A stretch of DNA of 42,574 nt from Akkermansiaceae bacterium (GTDB lineage: Bacteria > Verrucomicrobiota > Verrucomicrobiia > Verrucomicrobiales > Akkermansiaceae), in NCBI GenBank assembly GCA_025354565.1, contig JANXMQ010000234.1, positions 1 through 42,574 on the forward strand, in the 5' to 3' direction. The notes beneath the pieces are model-generated. The model worked only from the letters and a program-made list of their open reading frames with translations. It made no database searches and was not told where the DNA came from. Of this stretch, positions 26,781 through 34,692 are shown in pieces. The position numbers were made by a program, and so were the translations under genes. Positions within the stretch are counted from its first letter, which is position 1, and the number at the start of each line of letters is the position of its first letter.

Positions 26781-27304
26781 GGCGTGTCAGAGAGGAACTG
26801 CTGTTGGAACAGTGCCCACCGTTCCGTGAGTGCGTGCCGGGTGAGAATGTCCTGGAAGGTCACGGCATCAAGGATACCTGATTCGATGAACTGGAGCAGC
26901 CGGGCCTTGTCTTTGGCGCGTCCGGTCTGCAGCGCGATGGCGGCGAGATATTCCGCTGTGAATACCCGGACAGGCACTCCGGCGACATCATGCACCACGG
27001 CTTTGGCCAGAGCTTCCTCGGCAAGCGGACCCGTGGGACGAAGAAACTGCACCGGCCAGCCGGCGATGACGATGTATTCGCCATCCACCGTGCAGCCTCG
27101 TGCAGTGAGGTAGTCGTAAATGGGTCGCGGACTGATCAGCATGGAACCGGGCTCGGATCGGAAAGAGACGAAGATATCCACATCGAGCGTGGACACCGGC
27201 TCCAAATGAAACGTCGCCCCCACCGCTCCGCCGATGGCATACGCGTCGATGATGCCGTCCGCCTGCATCTGGTTGATCGTCTGGATGACTTGCTGGATGT
27301 TCAT
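26777..27304 (-). CDS. AbiEii-like nucleotidyltransferase
   Basis: A protein of 175 aa. A nucleotidyltransferase fold is suggested by DAYAIGGAVGATFHLEPVST followed by LDVDIFVSF; the DxD pair (DVD) supplies metal ligands and GGA replaces the GS motif. DKARLLQFIESGILDAVTFQ is typical of the C-terminal helices in AbiEii/AbiGii-like proteins. The start is the ATG at 27304. Family members act in abortive-infection or toxin-antitoxin-type systems, or are accessory genes inside type I restriction loci, as here before hsdM. Whether this one is toxic cannot be told from sequence. Confidence 0.75.
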   Translation of the reverse strand: MNIQQVIQTINQMQADGIIDAYAIGGAVGATFHLEPVSTLDVDIFVSFRSEPGSMLISPRPIYDYLTARGCTVDGEYIVIAGWPVQFLRPTGPLAEEALAKAVVHDVAGVPVRVFTAEYLAAIALQTGRAKDKARLLQFIESGILDAVTFQDILTRHALTERWALFQQQFLSDTP

Positions 27305-27351
27305 GGGTGAGTGGAGATTTAGCTCGTATCGGTCATGGGGAAGGCGGGACT

Positions 27352-27606
27352 TCAGTCCCACACATAGCGTTCGTCATAGTCGATGCCGTTTTTCTTGAGG
27401 AAGTCGCGGTAATCGTCCTGAAAGGTCCGCGTCTTGTGATGCTCCTCCTGCGTGTCGATGTAATGGAGCAACGTCTCCTTCTGGCTCATGCTCACAGAGA
27501 AGGCCCCATAGCCGAGTTGCCAGTAAAAGTCCGCGAACGCCGGGCCTTGTTCCTTCAGCCATTTACTGGAAGCGGTTTTGATCTCCTTCACATTCGGGGA
27601 TATGCA
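27352..27606 (-). pseudogene. REP-associated (Y1/IS200-type) transposase, N-terminal half missing
   Basis: The frame down to 27352 encodes VKEIKTASSKWLKEQGPAFA, then DFYWQLGYGAFSVSMSQKET, then LLHYIDTQEEHHKTRTFQDD, ending GIDYDERYVWD. This is the C-terminal half of Y1 (HUH) transposases related to REP-associated tyrosine transposases, and it keeps the probable catalytic Tyr in HYIDTQ. The half holding the HUH motif should precede it, but the DNA instead runs directly into a palindrome array at 27607. It is a dead fragment or a piece cut off by insertion of the array. It ends 47 bases before the nucleotidyltransferase start. Confidence 0.8.
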
Positions 27607-27782
27607 GCGTTCCTTCAGAACGCGGGGATCGGGGGCGTGGCATGCCCAGAGCGTTGCTCTGGGCTGGTATGCGGTGTCCCGTTGGGACATGTCTTCGCCC
27701 CAAAGGGGCGATTGCATACCAGCCCGGGGTGCTACCCCGGTAACAGATGGCACGAAACCCATGCGTTCTGAAGGAACGCCGC
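27604..27782. repeat. Palindrome array bounded by inverted copies of one palindrome
   Basis: Six hairpins lie in about 175 bases. They are GCGTTC-CTTCA-GAACGC (27607-27623); GCCCAGAGC-GTT-GCTCTGGGC (27644-27664); TGTCCC-GTT-GGGACA (27675-27689); CGCCCC-AAA-GGGGCG (27696-27710); CCGGGGT-GCT-ACCCCGG (27724-27740); and GCGTTC-TGAAG-GAACGC (27763-27779). The first and last are exact reverse complements of each other over 17 bases and imperfectly beyond, so the array has terminal inverted repeats. The stems differ but always pair and the inner loops are three bases. The array abuts the Y1 transposase relic, as REP elements often do. Confidence 0.85.
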
Positions 27783-27830
27783 ATTGAGGTGTCCATGCCT
27801 TCATCCGGCCACCTCCTCCGGGGATGGGAA

Positions 27831-27850
27831 AAGCCCAGGGCGTTGCCCTT
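27831..27850. repeat. Partial member of the palindrome array
   Basis: AGGGC-GTT-GCCCT at 27837-27849 has the same GTT loop as two members of the array 70 bases to the left; the left arm continues (AAGCCC) but the right arm stops. The 27805-28210 gap also holds an orphan start on the minus strand (ATG at 27921, MTKSEIFYHDAPAPAS) that is cut off near this repeat and may be the start of a lost gene. Nothing else there can be supported. Confidence 0.5.
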
Positions 27851-28210
27851 CGCGGGTATCCTCCCGGACGACGGAACTGGCGGGGGCCGGCGCATCGTGG
27901 TAGAAGATTTCGGATTTGGTCATGGCGGAGCTTCGAGCGAAGCAGGACTGGGTGTTTCTCACGCCTGTTCTATCCGATGCGTAAGATTCGGGAAGGGCAA
28001 AATCGTGTAAACGTCGCGGGCTTTTCACCGCAGCGTGGAGAAGTCGGCTGTGATTCCGCCTCCCGGCAGCCCCACTGCGAGGAAGAGAGAGGAGCGGGGT
28101 ATAGCGGGGGATTGGGATTGTGGACCTTTTTATGTTGGGGAGGCGCTTTTCCTTGCCGGAAGATGGCTGGCCACCATCACCGACAATGGACCATCTAACA
28201 TCTCGCTTAT

Positions 28211-28531
28211 TCACTTGGGAATCAGGTCCTCGTTCGGGTCCACCCAAGCAGCGTCATGACCTTTTGCGTAGTTGAACAAATGCTTGTGCAAATAGGGCTT
28301 GAACGCGGGTTGCTGGTCTTTCGCCAACTTTGCCACCACGGCCTCATTCACAGCACGTGTGAGCTTTTGCATCAGGTGCAGGGTGAGTTGCCGACCTTTG
28401 CGGGCCTTCTGCACTTGCTTGTGATTGAGTTGTTCAGTGGAAATTTCTACCAATTCATGATTGGTGATTTGCCAACGGTCTAGCAGGCAGTCGAGCGGCT
28501 GTGGTCCGTGATCGCGGGTCGGTTCATCCAT
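28211..28531 (-). CDS. Small predicted helix-turn-helix-like protein
   Basis: A protein of 106 aa. The core ITNHELVEISTEQLNHKQVQ, then KARKGRQLTLHLMQKLTRAV, resembles a conserved family of small proteins (pattern HDLVxxSTEQLTHKxVxKAxxGR) with a helix-turn-helix-like arrangement. The extra C-terminal part ends HDAAWVDPNEDLIPK. I know no function for the family; DNA binding is inference. A relic at 26384-26455 ends with a similar DPNE-containing tail, suggesting that a second copy existed in the now deleted hsd region. It is flanked by repeats on both sides. Confidence 0.6.
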   Translation of the reverse strand: MDEPTRDHGPQPLDCLLDRWQITNHELVEISTEQLNHKQVQKARKGRQLTLHLMQKLTRAVNEAVVAKLAKDQQPAFKPYLHKHLFNYAKGHDAAWVDPNEDLIPK

Positions 28532-28623
28532 GCCTTGGTCTAGCGCATCGCGGTGGCGATGCTAAGGAAAAAATTAGCTAGTGGTCCTGAAGCTCAGCTT
28601 GACGGCTGGCCGTGCCGGATTGT

Positions 28624-28646
28624 GGTTGTGGCGTCTCGCCGCAACC
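28624..28646. repeat. GTCTC-loop palindrome
   Basis: GGTTGTGGC, then GTCTC, then GCCGCAACC: a nine-pair stem with one G-T wobble. It repeats the loop of the hairpins at 807-1002, about 27 kb away, with a different stem. It lies in the 189-base gap after the propeller gene. A weaker pair CTCGT/ACGAG (28689-28693 and 28707-28711) with two GTCTC words lies nearby. Confidence 0.6.
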
Positions 28647-28720
28647 GCGACCGCACCTACTGCCCGTCACTTTGAATTTTACACGACACTCGTCTCTCAG
28701 CGTCTCACGAGGTGATAACT

Positions 28721-30187
28721 CTATTCGCGCAAGCGGTTAAGTGTGTAGTAACCGGTGGCATTCGTCATCGGCGCACCGTCCGCACCGGCAATGCCCTTGA
28801 TCGTAAATTGATAGACCTGCTCCTTGACCAGTGGCATTTCCAACTCAGCGGTCAAGCCATCGCTCGATACCTTGACCGAGGTTGGCGAAAGTTCTGTGAG
28901 GCCGACTTTGGGGGAGCCGTATTCCGCTTGGTAAATATAGGTCCAGTGCTTGATCTGATAGCTCTCAAGCTTCGCCGCCGCAACGCGGTCGATGGGCTTT
29001 GTAAATCTTATGACAAAGCCGGTTTTGGTCAGGCTGACCGAGTGCATTTCCATCGGCATGGTTTTGCCATCCCAGCGGATCCGTTGGAGGCCGAAGGTTT
29101 TTTGTCCGGCAGAGCGCCAGCCACGTCCCGTTTCGCCGAGCCAAAGGCTTCCGTCTGGGGCGAAGCGGTTGCGGATCACGCCACATTGCAGAGGATCTAC
29201 AAAGTCGAAAACGACGCCCTGATATTCGCCGCCGACTTTTTCAAGCCAAGCCCGCATCTCGTTGGAGCGGGTTTGATCCCCGATGAATACCTGATCGCTG
29301 AAGGGGCCGAATTTTCCACCGGTTTCGTCGAAGACCGGCTCTCCGGGCGAATTTGATAGCTCGCCGTGCGGTAGATAGACCGCCGGGCGCTGGCGCAGAT
29401 GATCGTATTCCTCCTCACTGATGCGATTGAGGTTTTTCCCCTCATACTTCGGATCATCCATGAGGGACGATGGGTGGCCATAGAAACGGCCCTTCACGAT
29501 CTGGTGCAGGCTGGAAGTACAGTTCCAGTCGCCTTGGTTGTCCGTGTAGAAAATCTCGTTCCGCTTGTTGATCGTCAGTCCGGCGGGTGAGCGCAACCCG
29601 TTAGCATAGGGGACAAATTGGCCATCCGGGGTGATTTGAAAACACCACCCGCGATACTTAGCAGCCCGGCCCATCTTGCTGTCATGCACTCGGCCGATGT
29701 CCCAGCGGTCGCTCTTCGACCAACCCGGCCAGCTCAGACTGGTGTTGAGCGTGCCATAGAAATTTCCGTCCTTATCGCGCACCGGACCGAAGGCGTATTC
29801 GTGATAATTGTCACTCAGTCCCCAGTCAGCATTCACCGTCTGATAGAGATCCGCTTTTCCATCACCATCTTCATCGATGAGCTTGGTGAGTTCTGGCCGC
29901 TGCATCACCCATACTTCGCTGGTCTTAGGATCAATAAAGAGTCCGAGAGCTTCATGCAGTCCACTCGCGAAGAGCGACCAGTCACCGTTCCGATAGCGCC
30001 AAACCTCGCCTTCGCGAGTGCAGATGTAAAGGTCGCCATTGGGGGCATACGCCAGCCCACCGACGCCGAGCGTGATTTGCGACGGGATCTCGATGGTATC
30101 GAGCGAATAACCCGCTGGCAGCTTGGGTTCGGCACGAACGTTCGCGATTAGCAACAAAGCCGTTAGGGAGTAGATCAGATTTTTCAT
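28721..30187 (-). CDS. Exported beta-propeller of the glucose/sorbosone dehydrogenase type
   Basis: A protein of 488 aa with a signal peptide (LIYSLTALLLIANVRA). Propeller blades are visible: LGVGGLAYAPNGDLYICTRE, NYHEYAFGPVRDKDGNFYGT, GLRSPAGLTINKRNEIFYTD, QGDWNCTSSLHQIVKGRFYG and NRFAPDGSLWLGETGRGWRS. Relatives oxidise sugars with PQQ or are propellers of planctomycete/verrucomicrobial heme proteins. This one lacks a cytochrome c (CxxCH) domain. A beta-rich segment follows the propeller (TKTGFVIRFTKPID and on). The start overlaps the cupredoxin stop by four bases (ATGA), so the two are translationally coupled; electron transfer from propeller to cupredoxin is a plausible inference. Confidence 0.82.
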   Translation of the reverse strand: MKNLIYSLTALLLIANVRAEPKLPAGYSLDTIEIPSQITLGVGGLAYAPNGDLYICTREGEVWRYRNGDWSLFASGLHEALGLFIDPKTSEVWVMQRPELTKLIDEDGDGKADLYQTVNADWGLSDNYHEYAFGPVRDKDGNFYGTLNTSLSWPGWSKSDRWDIGRVHDSKMGRAAKYRGWCFQITPDGQFVPYANGLRSPAGLTINKRNEIFYTDNQGDWNCTSSLHQIVKGRFYGHPSSLMDDPKYEGKNLNRISEEEYDHLRQRPAVYLPHGELSNSPGEPVFDETGGKFGPFSDQVFIGDQTRSNEMRAWLEKVGGEYQGVVFDFVDPLQCGVIRNRFAPDGSLWLGETGRGWRSAGQKTFGLQRIRWDGKTMPMEMHSVSLTKTGFVIRFTKPIDRVAAAKLESYQIKHWTYIYQAEYGSPKVGLTELSPTSVKVSSDGLTAELEMPLVKEQVYQFTIKGIAGADGAPMTNATGYYTLNRLRE

Positions 30188-31329
30188 GGGTCCACTTTGG
30201 GAGTCTTGGGTTTGGCTTTGCGCTCGGCCTTGGTTTCCGTGACGATCGTCACCATAAATTTCTTGCCTTCGCCCGCAGGCAGTTCAAGTCGGCCATCATG
30301 CCAAGTTCCTGCAGATGAGGTGAGCTTCAAGCCGTGCGGTGTGACATAGAAAAAGACCGCTCCCGGATCACGCCCGAACTCGAACTCCATTTGCAATCCG
30401 ACACCTGTGGGAGAGGGCTGGGTGACCTGGGTGACCGGATTTCCGTCGATCGTGTAGAAGAACTGCGGGGCATCCTTGCCACGCATGCGATAGCCTGCGA
30501 AGACGATCTTCTGCTTCGCATCACGGGTGCCGGTACTTATCGGGAAACCGCTGTCTCCAAGTTCAAACTTGTCGCCGAGAATCTGGCACCAACCACCTCC
30601 TCGGTCATTGGGAGTGGTCCCAACATTGGGGCCGACATCGAGAAACATCCCATACCAACCGAAGCGCACGTAGCACAGATCGGCATCGAAAAGGTAATTA
30701 ATGCTGCCCGGCAGACCGACCGAGATGGACCGGGGAGGCCCGCCATCCACGAAGGCGCGGATGACCTTCGGTTCGTCAGTGACATGCAGGTGGTGACTGG
30801 ATTCTGCTGCCGCCTTGTCGGACTTGGTTGCCATGACGACTGGCTCATCGACTTTGCTCACACGCATTTTTCCGCGCATGGAAAACACATGCCCAGGCAT
30901 GGTGCAAACGTAAGGATAGTCGCCTTCCTGCATCGGTGCGGTGAAAGTGATCGTATCGGACTGCTGCGGATCGAGTACCCGCGTGTGGAAAAGCACATCG
31001 GGGCCGTCGGGTACAAACTGCTTTTTCACCGCCTCGGCTCCGAGCGCCCATGCTTTTTGCGCGAGTCCCAAAATTTTATCCTCACCCGGCGTGAGGATCA
31101 GGAGATTGTGCTGCATCTCGTCGGTGTTGCTGAAAATGAGGTTGACCTTGGCTCCGGGTTTCACCTGAAAACTCTGGACGTCATATTTCATCTGCCCGTG
31201 TAGAGTCCCGATTTTCACTTCCTTCTCATCTGCGGCGAAGGCGACTCCGAGGGAACCCGCCGCCATCACGATTGTGAGTAGTCTGCGGTGCTTGGGTCTT
31301 TGGTGAAACAGGGATTTATAGGGCGTCAT
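30184..31329 (-). CDS. Exported azurin/plastocyanin-like cupredoxin with extra C-terminal domain
   Basis: A protein of 381 aa. After an N-terminal hydrophobic stretch (LLTIVMAAGSLGVAFAA), a cupredoxin domain at about residues 36-158 carries all four type 1 copper ligands: His74 (MQHNLLILTPGEDK), then Cys142, His147 and Met151 (YVCTMPGHVFSMRGKM), with azurin spacing C-x4-H-x3-M. The remaining 220 residues (HHLHVTDEPKVIRAFVDGGP, PRSISVGLPGSINYLFDADL, YVRFGWYGMFLDVGPNV) are beta-rich and related to what follows propellers in PVC bacteria; I know no name for it. It should shuttle electrons in the periplasm. It is coupled to the propeller gene downstream and follows the sulfatases by about 95 bases. 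Confidence 0.85.
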   Translation of the reverse strand: MTPYKSLFHQRPKHRRLLTIVMAAGSLGVAFAADEKEVKIGTLHGQMKYDVQSFQVKPGAKVNLIFSNTDEMQHNLLILTPGEDKILGLAQKAWALGAEAVKKQFVPDGPDVLFHTRVLDPQQSDTITFTAPMQEGDYPYVCTMPGHVFSMRGKMRVSKVDEPVVMATKSDKAAAESSHHLHVTDEPKVIRAFVDGGPPRSISVGLPGSINYLFDADLCYVRFGWYGMFLDVGPNVGTTPNDRGGGWCQILGDKFELGDSGFPISTGTRDAKQKIVFAGYRMRGKDAPQFFYTIDGNPVTQVTQPSPTGVGLQMEFEFGRDPGAVFFYVTPHGLKLTSSAGTWHDGRLELPAGEGKKFMVTIVTETKAERKAKPKTPKVDP

Positions 31330-31424
31330 CGGGTGTTGGCTTAATGCTGGAGAGCTTTCGGTTACAATCTGAAATCACGGATCTTTCGGGAAATCGTTTC
31401 TACGCTCCCCGGTGTGGTTCATCA

Positions 31425-33065
31425 TTAATCGCCTTTACCCGCCTTCGACGAGGCGGCGCTTGTTAGATGACCGGCCATCGGTGGAGTTTCAAAGAATTTT
31501 CCGTCATCGATCACGCGGGGATCACCGGTGCGACGCAGTTCTTCCATGAGGCGCTTTTCGAGGGTAGTGCGGGTAGCGGCATACTCTGGGTTCGCGGCGA
31601 TGTTGTTAGTCTCATGCGGATCTTTTTTGAGATCGTAAAGTTCCTCGCGTGGGCGTTTGCCAAATGCTTGATCGAATTGTGCTTTGCGATTCGGATCGTT
31701 GCGCGCGGCGACGAACCACGCCTTGGTCGGGCCGGCATCCATGTCGGAAAGTGTGATGCGCGTATTGTTCGTTAGAGTCTGCATGTCTGGCGGATTCGGG
31801 TCATCCAGGTGGAATGGATCGCCCAGCGGCCAACGGTCCGGGCGGAAGTTGATGATGTAGAGAAATTCGTGGGTGCGGATGGCGCGTTGGGGATACGGGA
31901 CGAAATCCGGGCGGGCGTTTTCCACATGCCGTTCGCGACCGATGAAGACGGCGTCGCGCTCCGGCTCGACTTGTCCGGAGGCCGTGGACTTGAGGAGCTT
32001 GACCAAACTGCGCCCGGTCATCACTTCGGGAATTTTCACCTCACCCAGTTCGAGAAATGTCGGCGCGAGATCGGGTAGCGTGATGAGGTCGTCCACCACG
32101 CGAGCTCCCTTGGTGCCTGCGCCGCGGATGGCGAGCGCCACACTTGAACCAAAGTCGTAGAGGTTGCACTTGCCATGCGGGAAACCACCAGCGCCGTGGT
32201 CGCCGCTCACGACGATGAGTGTGTTGTCGAGTTCGCCGATGGCTTCGAGTTTTTTGAGGAAGATGCCGAGGGCCGCATCGAAGGATTGGGCTTCGCCGAA
32301 ATAGTCGGCAAGATCCTCGCGCAGCTCCGGCACGTCTGCTAGAAATGGCGGCATTTTGCCTTTGAGCGAATCCGGATCGATGCCCCACAGCGCCTTGCCC
32401 GAACCTTTCGTCCATGAGCGATGCGTCTCTGTCGGCCCGAACCAATAACAGAACGGCTGGTCCGGCTTTCGGTCGGCGAGGAAGTCATCGAAATTTCCCG
32501 AAACCTCATTGTAAAGTTCCTGCTTAGCGGCGTCGATCGACTTGCCCTCGGCCACCAGTTTGGTTACGTTTTCAGAAAACTGGTTGAACCTCGCGCCCCG
32601 CTTCACATAGGCGTATTTTCCCGCACCGTAAGGCGCATTGCTCGGCTTGCCTGGACCCCACACTTTGTAGGTCTCGCCGATGTGATAGCCGGCATCGCGG
32701 AGCATCAGAGGATAGGCTGGATTTGAGTAGTCCCACACCGCGCCTTGTAGGATGGCACCACGACCTGTGCGCCAGAAATGTTGGCCGGAGAGCAGTGCGC
32801 TCCGACAAGGTGTGCAACTCGGGGCGGAGACGAACGCACTGCGAAACAACACTCCCTCACGAGCGATGCGGTCGAAGTTAGGCGTCTGGATCACGTCATT
32901 CATTCCACCAGGGCCATCGAGTTTCGCATAGGCGCTGGCATGGCGACCCCAATCATCGGCGAAGCAGAACAGGATGTTAGGTCGGCCGACGGCAAACGCC
33001 AGCGGACCAATCAACATGGGAAGTAAGAAAGATAATACTCCCGAAAGTTTACCGGTAGTCTTCAC
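31425..33065 (-). CDS. Family S1 sulfatase with CTPCR active-site motif
   Basis: An exported sulfatase of 546 aa with signal segment LSFLLPMLIGPLAFA. Metal ligands are in NILFCFADDWG, and the formylglycine site is Cys84 in SCTPCRSALLSGQ. Position four of the CxPxR core is Cys instead of the usual Ser or Ala. Further family motifs are TLIVVSGDHGAGGFPHGK and the LYDLKKDPHETNNIA tail. It hydrolyses sulfate esters; the substrate is unknown but a sulfated algal or animal glycan is likely given the neighbours. It starts at GTG (33065) and overlaps the upstream sulfatase stop by four bases, so the two are coupled. No sulfatase-activating enzyme is in the window. Confidence 0.92.
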   Translation of the reverse strand: MKTTGKLSGVLSFLLPMLIGPLAFAVGRPNILFCFADDWGRHASAYAKLDGPGGMNDVIQTPNFDRIAREGVLFRSAFVSAPSCTPCRSALLSGQHFWRTGRGAILQGAVWDYSNPAYPLMLRDAGYHIGETYKVWGPGKPSNAPYGAGKYAYVKRGARFNQFSENVTKLVAEGKSIDAAKQELYNEVSGNFDDFLADRKPDQPFCYWFGPTETHRSWTKGSGKALWGIDPDSLKGKMPPFLADVPELREDLADYFGEAQSFDAALGIFLKKLEAIGELDNTLIVVSGDHGAGGFPHGKCNLYDFGSSVALAIRGAGTKGARVVDDLITLPDLAPTFLELGEVKIPEVMTGRSLVKLLKSTASGQVEPERDAVFIGRERHVENARPDFVPYPQRAIRTHEFLYIINFRPDRWPLGDPFHLDDPNPPDMQTLTNNTRITLSDMDAGPTKAWFVAARNDPNRKAQFDQAFGKRPREELYDLKKDPHETNNIAANPEYAATRTTLEKRLMEELRRTGDPRVIDDGKFFETPPMAGHLTSAASSKAGKGD

Positions 33066-34660
33066 TTGCTCGTGCTCGCGGCGATGGCTTCGGTGATCGT
33101 TTTCTTGCCAATTGCTTGAAACTTTTCTGAGGGGTTATACGAGCTGCCCTTTGGCCAGGTAGAGGAATCGGCATACTGGCCGTCGTCCTTGTATTCCTTT
33201 TGGAGGCGGACGATTTCATCCTTCAACTCAGCGAACTTGGCCGCGATTTCCGGCTGCTTTGCCTCGGCGGCATCGAAGAGGAGGTTGTGCTGCTCCGTCG
33301 GGTCCTTAGTGAGGTCGAACATCTCGTAAGCATTCTTTTTCCAAAAATAGATGAGCTTGTGGGTGGCCGTGCGAACACCCAGATGGGCGGCGGTATTGTG
33401 ATCGCCCGGGTCGTGATAGTAGCGGTAGTAAACGGAGGTCCGCCAGTCGCCAGGAGTCTCGCCACGCAGGAGCGGAGCGAGCGAGCGACCCTGCATCGAT
33501 GCGGGAATGGGGAGCCCCGCGAGGTCGAGAAACGTGGGGGCGAGGTCGATGTTGGCCACAAACTGAGCGGGCACATTACCCGCCTTGATGCCGGGTCCGC
33601 GAACGAGCAGCGGCACATGCATGCCCGGCTCATACATGAAGCGCTTGTCGTAGAGCCCGAGGTCGCCGAGATACCACCCGTTGTCGGCGGAGTAGAAAAC
33701 GATCGTGTTCTTCGCGAGGCCGTTTTCCTCCAGATAATCGAGCACCTTACCCACGCCGTCATCCACGCCCTGCACACATGCAAGGTAATCGCGCATATAA
33801 TGCTGGTATTTCCACTTCACGAGTTCTTCACCCGTGAGGGTTTTACCATCGACCTCCACCTCTGTTGGTTTCACCCCCATCCACTCTAGCAAAGCCTTCC
33901 CCTTGAGGCCCGACGGTGGCGTGAGCTTGAGGTCGCGCCGCGTGAGATCGTGGGCGACAGTCTGACGATTGAAGGGCAGCGCGGCTGGCCGGGTGGCGTA
34001 GTCATCCCGGAGGGTGGCGGGCTCGGGAATGAGCTTGTCCTTAAACATGGCGATGTGGCGCAGCGCAGGTTCCCAGTCGCGGTGCGGCGCCTTCTGGTGC
34101 AGCATGAGGAAAAACGGCTTGTCCTTGGGGCGGGTGTTCAACCACTCGATGCCGAGATCGGTGGTGATGTCCGTGCAATGGCCTTCGATGGTCATTTTCT
34201 TACCCGCGACGAGGAAACTCGGATTCCAGTATTCGCCCTGAGCCGGCAGAACGATCCAGCGGTCAAAGCCGGTGGGATCGCTGCCGAGGTGCCATTTCCC
34301 GATGATGCCGGTGTGATAACCGCCGGCCTGCAGGTGCTTCGCCACCGTGTCGCGCGAGCCGTCGAAGGTGTTGAAAACTGGCACGCCGTTGAGATGAGAA
34401 TACTGGCCGGTGAGGAGCGTGGCGCGGCTCGGGGTGCAGATGGAATTGGTGACGAATGAATTCGTGAACCGCGTGCCTTCCTTCGCCAAGCGGTCGATGT
34501 TAGGCGTCGAGTTCACCTTTGAGCCATAGGCGGAGATGGCGTTCTGCGCGTGGTCATCCGAAAAAATAAACAGAATGTTCGGGCGCATTTCCGCAGCGGA
34601 TGACGATGCTTGAAGCACGAAAAGCGCAAGGAGAAATGCGAGGAGGAGATAGCGTTTCAT
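33062..34660 (-). CDS. Family S1 sulfatase with CTPSR active-site motif
   Basis: An exported sulfatase of 532 aa. A signal peptide (LLLAFLLALFVLQASSSAA) precedes NILFIFSDDHAQNAISAYGS with the paired metal-binding Asp residues, the formylglycine site Cys75 in NSICTPSRATLLTGQ and GIIGKWHLGSDPTGFD. The C-terminal half has VFYSADNGWYLGDLGLYDKR and EMFDLTKDPTEQHNLL. The start is the ATG at 34660, directly before the signal peptide, since an upstream frame extension is not signal-like. It lies 32 bases from the third sulfatase's stop and overlaps the next gene by four bases. Confidence 0.93.
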   Translation of the reverse strand: MKRYLLLAFLLALFVLQASSSAAEMRPNILFIFSDDHAQNAISAYGSKVNSTPNIDRLAKEGTRFTNSFVTNSICTPSRATLLTGQYSHLNGVPVFNTFDGSRDTVAKHLQAGGYHTGIIGKWHLGSDPTGFDRWIVLPAQGEYWNPSFLVAGKKMTIEGHCTDITTDLGIEWLNTRPKDKPFFLMLHQKAPHRDWEPALRHIAMFKDKLIPEPATLRDDYATRPAALPFNRQTVAHDLTRRDLKLTPPSGLKGKALLEWMGVKPTEVEVDGKTLTGEELVKWKYQHYMRDYLACVQGVDDGVGKVLDYLEENGLAKNTIVFYSADNGWYLGDLGLYDKRFMYEPGMHVPLLVRGPGIKAGNVPAQFVANIDLAPTFLDLAGLPIPASMQGRSLAPLLRGETPGDWRTSVYYRYYHDPGDHNTAAHLGVRTATHKLIYFWKKNAYEMFDLTKDPTEQHNLLFDAAEAKQPEIAAKFAELKDEIVRLQKEYKDDGQYADSSTWPKGSSYNPSEKFQAIGKKTITEAIAASTSK

Positions 34661-34692
34661 TACAATGTTAGAGGATGTGAAGGTGAATGAAG

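Noticed and set aside
27604..27782. Palindrome array considered as a CRISPR array
   Set aside because: The units are self-complementary, unequal in sequence and spacing, with no direct repeat and spacer structure and no cas genes.
28532..28720. Possible tRNA or small RNA gene
   Set aside because: No T-loop or cloverleaf pattern could be found; the only structure is the GTCTC hairpin.
30334..31203. A 289-codon plus-strand frame opposite the cupredoxin gene
   Set aside because: It is antisense to a protein with complete copper ligands and shows no domain.
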